This document shows, in pieces, positions 37,031 to 44,806 of a stretch of 64,000 nt of DNA. Positions within the stretch are counted from its first letter, which is position 1, and each line of letters opens with the position of its first letter. The notes under the pieces are model-generated. The model saw only the letters and a program-made list of their open reading frames with translations, had not been told where the DNA came from and searched no databases. This stretch comes from Desulfoplanes formicivorans (GTDB lineage: Bacteria > Desulfobacterota > Desulfovibrionia > Desulfovibrionales > Desulfomicrobiaceae): assembly GCF_001748225.1 (NCBI RefSeq), contig NZ_BDFE01000016.1, forward strand, positions 62,001 through 126,000. Reading direction: 5' to 3'. The translations under genes were made by a program, and so were the position numbers.

Positions 37031-37691
37031 AAATATTGTTCTTCATGTGACAAACATAATACACTAGGCAAATTCACCATTAATTCAGAAAACGCCAGAG
37101 AATAAAGAACGTTTTATCCAAAGCGCAAGTTAACATGAAAGATAGGCGTTCGGCAAAATTGTTTTTATCAAAAAAAATGGAAAGAAATATTGTCCTGCAT
37201 TGCTGTATACCAATAAAAATATTCCTGATAAGTAAATAGTTTTGTATATCTTGTTAGCGTTGGGAAATTGAAGTTTTTTTACACAGCAAAACATCACCTT
37301 GAATAGAAAAAAATGTCAAAAAAGATATTTTTATCCAATATTGCTTATACAAATATTGTAATGACATGATACATCTTTCTCTGCATAGAAAAACTCCGGG
37401 CAGAAATTCTAAGAGATCTGGACATCCTATTCCATCACTTCTGCGAGGAAGCTGTGAACTACACCCTGATTGAGGAACTAGGCAGAACTCTCGGTGCCAT
37501 GCTAAAAAATCTTCATACAATCAGATCAGTACCCGTAAATATCATCAACAAAATTTTGGAAATGATTTAAGAGAACATAGATATTTAGCCAGTGAAAGAT
37601 CGTTTATTGTTAGCAAAAAAATACTGTTAGTGGATAAAAGTTAACTTCGAAAGTCGACCCTTTATTCATATCCATCAATTCCAATAGTAGC
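37031..37691. other. AT-rich gap between the BON-like gene and major pilin
   Basis: About 660 nt of low-GC DNA with no functional gene recognised. It contains a short remnant-like reading frame on the plus strand (37373-37570). The spacer is far longer than others in the pilus locus, which suggests an insertion or decay. Confidence 0.5.
37373..37570 (+). pseudogene. Short coding remnant in the AT-rich gap, unidentified
   Basis: The plus-strand frame after a TGA at 37370-37372 reads as a helical peptide, including LRAEILRDLDILFHHFCEE and RTLGAMLKNLHTI, and ends at TAA 37568-37570. Codon composition looks protein-like, but there is no upstream start codon with a ribosome site. It may be the 3' end of an old gene truncated by rearrangement. 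No family was recognised, and chance is possible. Confidence 0.25.
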
Positions 37692-37745
37692 AAATAACAG
37701 ACACCAAAAGACAGTCATAAGCCTGAATTTTAGTGTCTGTTATTT
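37692..37745 (-). terminator. Hairpin after the major pilin gene
   Basis: Perfect 13-bp arms (37692-37704 and 37733-37745, AAATAACAGACAC with its complement) around a 28-nt loop, starting 9 nt after the pilin stop. The T run on the minus strand is short, so it may act more as a 3' stabiliser than a strict terminator. Confidence 0.6.
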
Positions 37746-37753
37746 TTTCTATT

Positions 37754-38155
37754 TTAAGAATTAGAAGCAGGATTTGGCATGGTACACGTTGAATTGTTTA
37801 CAGAATCAGTATAACCATCAGGCATGTCCAGCTCTATTGTTATAGTATCAGCTCCAAGAGTAACTGTTTTAATATCAAAATCTCCCAAGTCTGTATCAAG
37901 AATAGATGTGCTAGTAGCATTACCTATAGCAGCATCTACATCTCCACCATTATTGAGCAAAGAATCAGAAAAGTGCATCAGAATTTGAGAAGAAGCCGCA
38001 GCACAGGCTCCAAGTTTAGCTTTTTCACGAGCTTCATCCTGCATATTCATAAATTTCGGCACAGCCACTGCCGCCAAAATACCCAGAATGATCAAAACGG
38101 CAATGATTTCAATAAGCGTAAAACCCTGTTCCCTTTTTCTCGTTTCTCTCTTCAT
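37754..38155 (-). CDS. mshA: Major type IV pilin (MshA-like)
   Basis: A 133-residue prepilin. The leader MKRETRKREQG is cut before FTLIEIIAVLIILGILAAVAVP, with Glu at +5 and the canonical pilin helix followed by KFMNMQDEAREKAKLGACAAA. The two cysteines (in LGACAAA and NSTCTMP) can form a disulfide. Start 38155 has GGAGG 9 nt upstream; the longer frame to 38215 would break the leader. A sigma-54-type promoter and a leader hairpin lie upstream. It is separate from the minor pilins and next to the activator gene, which fits the structural pilin. Confidence 0.88.
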   Translation of the reverse strand: MKRETRKREQGFTLIEIIAVLIILGILAAVAVPKFMNMQDEAREKAKLGACAAASSQILMHFSDSLLNNGGDVDAAIGNATSTSILDTDLGDFDIKTVTLGADTITIELDMPDGYTDSVNNSTCTMPNPASNS

Positions 38156-38188
38156 CCGGTTCAACCTCCATAATAGATTATTCGGACA

Positions 38189-38225
38189 CATGTGATCCCC
38201 AAGGACCATCCTCACGGATCACATG
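38189..38225 (-). repeat. Leader hairpin of the pilin mRNA
   Basis: 10-bp perfect arms CATGTGATCC (38189-38198) and GGATCACATG (38216-38225) around 17 nt. With a sigma-54 start near 38227, this hairpin would be almost at the 5' end of the pilin transcript, which could protect it from decay. Confidence 0.6.
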
Positions 38226-38237
38226 ACACAAATACAA

Positions 38238-38252
38238 GCAAACTTAGGGCCA
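38238..38252 (-). promoter_or_regulatory. Sigma-54-type -24/-12 promoter of the major pilin
   Basis: On the minus strand TGGCCCTAAGTTTGC (38238-38252) has the conserved TGGC and TTGC elements with exact GG-N10-GC spacing. The start would be near 38227, giving a 5' leader of about 70 nt before the pilin ATG. The adjacent gene encodes a sigma-54 activator. Confidence 0.7.
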
Positions 38253-38445
38253 AATCACAAAAGAGTGGTGTATCCTCATCCGGGCTGCATACTCCTCCAG
38301 CAAGGCACCTACCCTGGCTCCAAACTTTGGAGTGTTCCCACCATAATTTGTTGTTCATGGCTCTGTGGCTGATTTCAGAGGCCCATAACGTCTTAATCCT
38401 CCGCCAACCATATTCACCTGAATCCCAAACAAGGTGCACAAAAAA

Positions 38446-39792
38446 TTATTGCTTGAATCTGCTCACATCAATTTCCAGCTTTTTGACCCGATGCCACAAA
38501 CTGCGCACCTGGATGCCCAAAAGTTCAGCCGCGCGCACCTGGACTCCGTGGGAACGTTGCAAGGCATCTTCCACCAGGGTCTTTTCAATTTCCTTGAGGC
38601 GATCATTGAGATTCAAGCTCTGCTGATGCTCCATGACAGGAAGAGCCCTCTTCAACGGGGGGGGCAAATGGGCTGGCAGGATCTCTCCTTTTCCGGCCAG
38701 AAGGGTGGCCCGTTCAAGACAATGTATAAGCTCGCGCACATTGCCGGGCCAGGAATGAGCCAGAAGCATCTGCCGGGCCTGGTTCGTAATCTTGATCTCT
38801 CTGTCTGCACGCTGTGCAAACCAGTCAATAAACAGGGGAATGTCTTCCAACCGGTCCCGCAACGGTGGCAGTTCAACGGGAAAAACATTGATCCTGAAGT
38901 AAAGATCCTCCCGGAACCGCTTGTCCCTGACCTCTTGGGGCAAATCCTTGTTGGTGGCGGCAATGACCCGCACATCAACCCTGATGGGTTTGCTTCCGCC
39001 CACCGGAATGACTTCCCTGTCCTGCAGCACCCGCAGCAGTTTGGCCTGGGTTTCCAGGGGCATATCCCCGATTTCGTCAAGAAAGATGGTTCCGCCTGAT
39101 GCCTGTTGGAATTTGCCCTGCTTGGCTGTGGTGGCTCCTGTAAACGCCCCTTTTTCATGGCCAAATAGTTCGCTTTCCACCAGAGTATCGGGAATGGCCG
39201 CGCAATTGACCTTGACCAGGGGACCATGTTTGCGCGGGCTGTTGGCGTGAATGCCCTGGGCAGCCAACTCCTTGCCCGTGCCTGATTCTCCCAGAATGAG
39301 GGCGGTGGTATCACTGCCTGCCACAACAAGGAGTTGGGAAAACACCGCGCGCATGGCCCTGCTCTCTCCCACCATGTCCGGGAAATGAGTCTTGCTTTCC
39401 ACCCGGGTGAGCATGTCTGTCACCCCGTCAAGGGCCTGGGTAAAACGCTCCAGCTCATTGCGGGGCGGTGCGTTCTGCTGTGCTGTCGGCACGCGTTCCC
39501 CTGGAGACTCCTTTTCCTTGATCTCTTCGATCCTGGAGGCAAAGTCCTCAATGGGGCGTACCATCATGTGCATGATGGCATAGGCAAGGCCAAAGGAGAT
39601 GGTCCACACGGCCAACCCCCAAAACCGCATGGCCCATGAGGACGGGTCATAATATCCGGCAAGAAGCAAGGCCAGCAAAAAGGAAAGCAGGGAAAACCCG
39701 CTAAAAATCACAGGAACCAGAAACCTGAGGCTCAAAACCACACGAGCATTTCTGAAGGGCAAACCAAAGCTCGGCATATGGTGTTCAGACAT
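38446..39792 (-). CDS. Membrane-anchored sigma-54 transcriptional activator
   Basis: A 448-residue bacterial enhancer-binding protein without a receiver domain. Two N-terminal hydrophobic segments (about 20-50 and 58-80) anchor it, followed by a HAMP-like VRPIEDFASRIEEIKE linker. The AAA+ core has ILGESGTGKEL (Walker A), GAFTGA (sigma-54 contact), GTIFLDEIGD (Walker B) and RFREDLYFRI. A C-terminal HTH follows (VRAAELLGIQVRSLWHRV). It may receive an envelope signal and drive the -24/-12 promoter of the adjacent pilin and possibly pilT. Ribosome site weak. Confidence 0.88.
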   Translation of the reverse strand: MSEHHMPSFGLPFRNARVVLSLRFLVPVIFSGFSLLSFLLALLLAGYYDPSSWAMRFWGLAVWTISFGLAYAIMHMMVRPIEDFASRIEEIKEKESPGERVPTAQQNAPPRNELERFTQALDGVTDMLTRVESKTHFPDMVGESRAMRAVFSQLLVVAGSDTTALILGESGTGKELAAQGIHANSPRKHGPLVKVNCAAIPDTLVESELFGHEKGAFTGATTAKQGKFQQASGGTIFLDEIGDMPLETQAKLLRVLQDREVIPVGGSKPIRVDVRVIAATNKDLPQEVRDKRFREDLYFRINVFPVELPPLRDRLEDIPLFIDWFAQRADREIKITNQARQMLLAHSWPGNVRELIHCLERATLLAGKGEILPAHLPPPLKRALPVMEHQQSLNLNDRLKEIEKTLVEDALQRSHGVQVRAAELLGIQVRSLWHRVKKLEIDVSRFKQ

Positions 39793-39878
39793 GAAAACAA
39801 TTTTTCCGTGACAATCAAAAACAGCCCGTTACATAAAACGATTGCTAGACGTCCCCAACCAATACAGGGTCAAGACAA

Positions 39879-40170
39879 CTGTCCCCTCTTCTACCCTCAC
39901 ATAAAGCGGCCCAGAAGAAAGAGACTCTTTCAGCAATAAACACCCAAAATCCACCTATCGCCACTGCGCCCTGCGTCCTGCGTACTGCGCACTTCCTGTG
40001 CCCTGCGCCCACCGTCAGGGAACCTGTCGCCTCTTCCAACCATACATAAAGCAGTCCAGAAGAAAGAACCTCTTTGCAGCAACAAACATCCAAATCCCAC
40101 GTATAGTCACTGCGTACTGTGCACTGTGTACTGCGCACTTTCTGTTCCCTGCGCCCTGTGCCCTGCGTAC
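39879..40170. repeat. Two tandem imperfect copies of a ~145-bp repeat
   Basis: Copy A (39879-40023) and copy B (40024-40170) match along their length, with shared blocks such as CATAAAGC, CCAGAAGAAAGA and CTGCGCACTT, then TACTGCGC-like tracts. Copy B ends with GCGTAC, 4 nt before the stop codon of the minus-strand MshG gene. No open frame is supported here. Confidence 0.7.
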
Positions 40171-40174
40171 TTTT

Positions 40175-41386
40175 TTAATGCACCATCTTTGTCAAATCCC
40201 ACATGGGCAAAAAGATGGCCAGGGCAAAAAAGCCCACAACAGCGGCAAGGCCCACAATGAGGATGGGTCCCAAGTTGGTGGACATCTGGGACACGGCATA
40301 GGTCACTTCATCGTCATAATGATTGGATACTTCCTGGAGCATCTCATCCAGATTCCCCGACTCCTCACCAATGGCCACCATGTTGACCACCATGGGTGTG
40401 AAAAACCGGGCCTGGCTCAGGGGGCCGGAAATTCCCTTGCCCTCCTTGAGGAGTTCCTTGATCTTGTCAAACTCCTTGGAAATGGCTGCATTGCCGATGG
40501 TCAGGGAAAGGATGTCCAAAGAGTCCAGGGCCGTGACCCCGCTGGCCTGAAGAATGGCAAAGATGGAGGCAAACCGGGACATGGCCGACTTGGTGAACAC
40601 CGGACCGACAATGGGGATCTTGAGCAGGACCCTATCCCGCACCAGTCGGCCCTGCGGGGTCCTGAAATAGTACCGAAGTCCCAGTATCAATGCCACGACT
40701 CCACCAAGACAGATATACCAATAGGTGGAGATGAATTGGTACAGATACATGCAGATGAGGGTGGGAACCGGCAAGTCGATGTGGGAGGCCTTGAAGATGC
40801 CCACGAATTTGGGAATAACAAAGGTGAGCAGGACAAAAAAGGCCACACCAAGGGCAATAAGGACAATGGTCGGGTATTGCAGGGCCGACTTGATATCGCT
40901 TTTGACCTTGTGCTCATGCTCCAGAAGATAGATGAGCCGGTTGAGGACCTCGGGCAGGGCGCCGCTGGCCTCACCGGCCTTGAGCATGTTGCAGTACAGG
41001 GGCGAAAAAACACGAGGATGCCTGGCAAAGGCATCGGCCAGGGAGGTGCCGCTTTTCACGTTTTCACCGATGTCAGCGATAATCTGCTTGAGCCGTCGAT
41101 TTTCGGTCTGAGCCTCCATGGTCCTGAAAATTTCCATGATTGATACCCCGGCCTTGAACATGGTCCTGAACTGTTTGGTGAACAGGATGAGTTCCTGGGG
41201 TTTGATTTTGGTCAAACGGGTTTGCAATCGCTCCCACAATTCCGAAGACCCGCTGTCCGTAACCACCCGTGTGGGGATATACCCCTTCTCGCTCAGAAGG
41301 GCGTTAGCGGCATCGACGCTTTCGGCTTCCAGGGTTCCGGTTATGGTGGACCCAACATCCGTAATGGCCTTGTACGTATATTTCAT
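40175..41386 (-). CDS. mshG: Type IV pilus / type II secretion inner-membrane platform protein (MshG/PilC/GspF)
   Basis: A 403-residue platform protein. Two GspF cytoplasmic domains flank three hydrophobic segments: the first domain has ELILFTKQFRTMFKAGVSIM and the second SRFASIFAILQASGVTALDSL and MVAIGEESGNLDEMLQEV. It is the inner-membrane base on which MshE pushes pilins. The gene follows mshE by 3 nt. Its stop is directly next to a repeat tract. Confidence 0.92.
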   Translation of the reverse strand: MKYTYKAITDVGSTITGTLEAESVDAANALLSEKGYIPTRVVTDSGSSELWERLQTRLTKIKPQELILFTKQFRTMFKAGVSIMEIFRTMEAQTENRRLKQIIADIGENVKSGTSLADAFARHPRVFSPLYCNMLKAGEASGALPEVLNRLIYLLEHEHKVKSDIKSALQYPTIVLIALGVAFFVLLTFVIPKFVGIFKASHIDLPVPTLICMYLYQFISTYWYICLGGVVALILGLRYYFRTPQGRLVRDRVLLKIPIVGPVFTKSAMSRFASIFAILQASGVTALDSLDILSLTIGNAAISKEFDKIKELLKEGKGISGPLSQARFFTPMVVNMVAIGEESGNLDEMLQEVSNHYDDEVTYAVSQMSTNLGPILIVGLAAVVGFFALAIFLPMWDLTKMVH

Positions 41387-41389
41387 TGG

Positions 41390-43096
41390 CTATACCATAA
41401 CGGCCCGAGTGGCCTCTTCCAGGGTTGTTACGCCTTGCAAAACCTTAAACGCGGCGTCTTCCTTGAGGGTACGAAGGTTACCATTCTTTTGCAGGGTTCT
41501 GGTGATTTCCTGGGAAGACGCCCGGTGCAGGATCATATCCTGGACCTGATCGTCATTGACCAGAATCTCGTAAACCCCACTACGCCCCTTGAAACCGGTA
41601 TTGTTGCATTGGTAGCACCCTTTGCCCCGCACAAAAACAGCATCCTTGACATTGTGCAGCCCCCAGAATTTCAAAAGCGCCGCATCAGGACGATACTCTT
41701 CCCTGCAATAAGGACAGACCTTGCGCACCAACCGCTGGGCAATGGTGGCAAGGAGCACCGAAGAAATCAGAAAGGGCTCGATGCCCATGTCCACGAACCG
41801 GGTGATGGCCCCGGCGGCATCGTTGGTATGCACAGTAGAAAGAAGGCGGTGACCGGTCAAAGCTGCCTGTACTGCGATATTGGCGGTCTCGTGGTCCCTT
41901 ATTTCGCCTACCATGACCACGTCCGGATCCTGCCGGAGAATGGAACGAAGGCCACTGGCAAAGGTCATGCCTGCCTTGGAGTTCAATTGGACCTGACGGA
42001 TATTGCTGACCCGATACTCCACCGGGTCTTCCAGAGTAATGATATTGATATCAGGAGTATTGATCATGCGAAGCATGGCATACAGGGACGTGCTTTTACC
42101 ACTTCCTGTGGGACCTGTGCACAGCAGCATGCCGTAGGGCTTTTGCAGCACCCGGGTGATTTTGTCCCGATCCGAATCAACCATGCCCAATTCATCAAGG
42201 GTATACCCTCCCGCACTCATGTCCAAAAGACGCATGACCACATTCTCGCCATAAATGGTCGGCAGAGTGGAAACGCGGACATTGATTTCCTTGGTCTCCA
42301 TGGTCACGGTAAACCGACCGTCCTGGGGAATGCGCGTGTTGGCAATATCCATGTTAGCCAGAATCTTGAGACGGGAAACAACCGCCAAGTGAAGGGATTT
42401 GGGAGGGGAAGGAATCTCCTGCAGTGCACCGTCAATGCGGAACCGAATCTGTACACTATTTTTCTCAGGACTGACGTGGATGTCCGATGCCTTTTCCCGC
42501 ACGGCCTGGGACAAAATGGAATTGACCAGACGGATGATCGGGACCTCTGAAGCCATGTCCTCCAAGGAACTGACCGCCACGTCGGCAGTAGCCGAGACCG
42601 CGGTATCAACATTGTCTTCCACATCAAGCTGACTGATGTTTTCCATGAGCCCATCCATGCCCGTACGCACACCGTACAAACCAGCAATGAGCTGATTGAG
42701 TTCCTGCTCCGTGCAGATGACGGGTTCCACCTCCATGTCGCTTTGGATCTCAATGGCATCTAGGGCGTTGATGTCCATGGGATCGACCATGGCCACCAGC
42801 AGAAGGTTGGACTGGGCACGAAGTGGGGCAGCCTTGAATTTGATGGCCATGTCTGCGGGGATGTACTGAATCAGGTCAACATCCAGAGGAAAATCCTGAT
42901 GTTTGAATTTTTTTATCCGCATCTGCCGACCGATCAAATCAATGGCCTGAGATTCCTTGATAATACTGTTTCGGATCAGGTACTCGCCCAATTTGAGTCC
43001 GGTCTTTTTTTGCTCGTTCAGGGCCTGAGTGAGTTGTTCCTCGGTCAGCAGACCTGCCGAAACCAGCATTTCTCCAAGACGCATTCGTTTTCTCAA
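41390..43096 (-). CDS. mshE: Pilus assembly ATPase (MshE/PilB/GspE)
   Basis: A 568-residue extension ATPase. The N-terminal MshEN domain (RLGEMLVSAGLL, LGEYLIRNSII) can bind cyclic di-GMP in this family. The motor has GPTGSGKSTSLYAML (Walker A), TLEDPVEYRVSNI (Asp box), VMVGEIRDHET (Walker B) and a His box (TVHTNDAAGAITR). A zinc-binding Cys4 region (CPYCREEY, CYQCNNTGF) is present. TTG start at 43096 has GAGGA 7 nt upstream and overlaps the mshM stop; ATG at 43084 is an alternative. Confidence 0.93.
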   Translation of the reverse strand: MRKRMRLGEMLVSAGLLTEEQLTQALNEQKKTGLKLGEYLIRNSIIKESQAIDLIGRQMRIKKFKHQDFPLDVDLIQYIPADMAIKFKAAPLRAQSNLLLVAMVDPMDINALDAIEIQSDMEVEPVICTEQELNQLIAGLYGVRTGMDGLMENISQLDVEDNVDTAVSATADVAVSSLEDMASEVPIIRLVNSILSQAVREKASDIHVSPEKNSVQIRFRIDGALQEIPSPPKSLHLAVVSRLKILANMDIANTRIPQDGRFTVTMETKEINVRVSTLPTIYGENVVMRLLDMSAGGYTLDELGMVDSDRDKITRVLQKPYGMLLCTGPTGSGKSTSLYAMLRMINTPDINIITLEDPVEYRVSNIRQVQLNSKAGMTFASGLRSILRQDPDVVMVGEIRDHETANIAVQAALTGHRLLSTVHTNDAAGAITRFVDMGIEPFLISSVLLATIAQRLVRKVCPYCREEYRPDAALLKFWGLHNVKDAVFVRGKGCYQCNNTGFKGRSGVYEILVNDDQVQDMILHRASSQEITRTLQKNGNLRTLKEDAAFKVLQGVTTLEEATRAVMV

Positions 43097-44787
43097 CCTG
43101 ATATCCTCGCCGTTTCAATATGCCGAGTCGTATTCGACTCAGTCGAAAATCTCACCGTTTGCACGGGGTTGTCATTAGGACCCGGCAGCGGTGTGAAAAA
43201 AACATCATTGGCCCATGTGTTCCGATCAATCACCACGGGCTCTTTGTAACGCCCTGACGGATAACTCCTAACAACCCGACTGGCACTCTCTTCATTCAAA
43301 AAACCCTGGGCATGCATCAGAGAAAATGAATACCCGTTCTCCCGATTCCAATGAACCACTAGGCACGTATATTCGCTGTCCTGCTCATGAAGACGATACA
43401 TGGATTCAAGCTCACCCGCATTATCCAGCATCACCCAGTAGCGTCCCCGACCAAAGGGATCCGGCACCGGATCGGGCGTGGGAAAAACCACCTTGGTGCC
43501 CACCAGCAGCCGGCCAGGACGATTTTTCAAACCAGGGTTGTGCCCGACCACAACCTGCAACCTGTCCTGAAGGTCTGCCAGGGAAGAAGGGGTATATATT
43601 CCCCGAACAAACCGGTACATCACATCGCCGGAACGGACACGGATCACGCCCAAAAACGGGGACGGGAAAACATTGTTCCTGAAAACAGCATCTTCATCCT
43701 GAGGAGGAACCGCTCCAAACTTCGAATTGGAAGTTGCCGTAAGCATGGCATCAGCAGCAGTACTGTTTCCTGCGCTCCCGTTATGAGATGCCGTTCCGGC
43801 AATCCCATCCGCCTGCTCGGGTACATCAGACGCCATGAATCGGGCCCAAATATCCACCGGCAAAAGGCCCTGGGCATGCCCTACCCATATTCCCGCCATG
43901 ATCAGCACACTCATGGCCAGGGCACTCTTCCAGGACGTCCGCCGTGATCCAGCACGCGACCGCCCACCCTGCACCGAACTGCCTGCAACCCTGACCATGT
44001 CCCACGTGATGCGGGTCTTGCCCTGAATGATCAGGGCAAGGAGAATACGATGACAGATGTGGATCACCTTGCGGGGATACCCCCGGGTCATGCGGTAAGT
44101 GAGCCAAAGAGCTGGAAAGGTGAATGATGGCAATCGCCGAACCCCGGGTTGAGCACTTTGCTGCAGGCGGAAACGAATCATGGCCCGCATTTCCCTGAAG
44201 GACATGGGTCCGAGATGATACAAAAAATTGATCCGGTCCTGAAAATTCTCCATCTGTTGCAGGGTCTGACCGAATTCCTCCTGGGCAAAAATAACAACCT
44301 GAAGAAGCTTGCCCGTATTGGTCTCGTAATTGAGAAGCTCCCGCACTATTTCCAGACAATCCAGGGAAAGTTTCTGCCCTTCGTCAATGAGTAGCACCGA
44401 GAGAGTCGACTCCTCCACCCCTGCCGCAAACAGCTGCTTTTTGATACGTTCCTTGCGCTGCCATCTGGAAATCCCCGGCTGGTTGTCCCCGAGCACCATC
44501 TTTTCGATGGCCACAAGAAATTCCTCGGCCGAGGCAAAGGACGGGTCAAGAACCAGATGAACACGCACATCACTCTGCCCGTCCAGCCGGCGTACAAGCT
44601 CCCTGGAAAGAGTGGTCTTGCCCGTACCCACCCGGCCCATGACCACATTGAGGCCACGGCGGAGATGAATGGCCAGTTCCAGCTGCTGCAGGCAGGTCAC
44701 ATGATGGGCTGATTCGTAAAAAAAAGCCGGATCAGGTGAATTGGAAAATGGCTCCCTTTCCAACTCCAAAAGTGCGAAATAATCCAT
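43093..44787 (-). CDS. mshM: MshM/ExeA-like AAA ATPase with a periplasmic LysM-like domain
   Basis: A 564-residue protein. The N-terminal part is an AAA ATPase of the ExeA/MshM type (MGRVGTGKTTLSRELV Walker A; VLLIDEGQKLSLD Walker B). A single membrane segment is near residue 290, and the periplasmic part has VIRVRSGDVMYRFVRGIY and NPGLKNRPGRLLVGTKVVFP, a LysM-like shape. Typical MshM ends after the ATPase, so the fusion to a peptidoglycan-binding-like module is notable. ExeA links secretin assembly to peptidoglycan, which suggests the same here. Start 44787 has GGAGAG upstream. Confidence 0.8.
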   Translation of the reverse strand: MDYFALLELEREPFSNSPDPAFFYESAHHVTCLQQLELAIHLRRGLNVVMGRVGTGKTTLSRELVRRLDGQSDVRVHLVLDPSFASAEEFLVAIEKMVLGDNQPGISRWQRKERIKKQLFAAGVEESTLSVLLIDEGQKLSLDCLEIVRELLNYETNTGKLLQVVIFAQEEFGQTLQQMENFQDRINFLYHLGPMSFREMRAMIRFRLQQSAQPGVRRLPSFTFPALWLTYRMTRGYPRKVIHICHRILLALIIQGKTRITWDMVRVAGSSVQGGRSRAGSRRTSWKSALAMSVLIMAGIWVGHAQGLLPVDIWARFMASDVPEQADGIAGTASHNGSAGNSTAADAMLTATSNSKFGAVPPQDEDAVFRNNVFPSPFLGVIRVRSGDVMYRFVRGIYTPSSLADLQDRLQVVVGHNPGLKNRPGRLLVGTKVVFPTPDPVPDPFGRGRYWVMLDNAGELESMYRLHEQDSEYTCLVVHWNRENGYSFSLMHAQGFLNEESASRVVRSYPSGRYKEPVVIDRNTWANDVFFTPLPGPNDNPVQTVRFSTESNTTRHIETARISG

Positions 44788-44806
44788 CAGACATTCTCTC
44801 CCGGTC

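Noticed and set aside
39845-40138. 97-codon frame across the tandem repeat
   Set aside because: It translates the repeat tracts and carries no domain; the tract explains it.
39879-40170. CRISPR-like array
   Set aside because: There are only two long imperfect copies without regular short repeats and spacers, and no cas gene is near.
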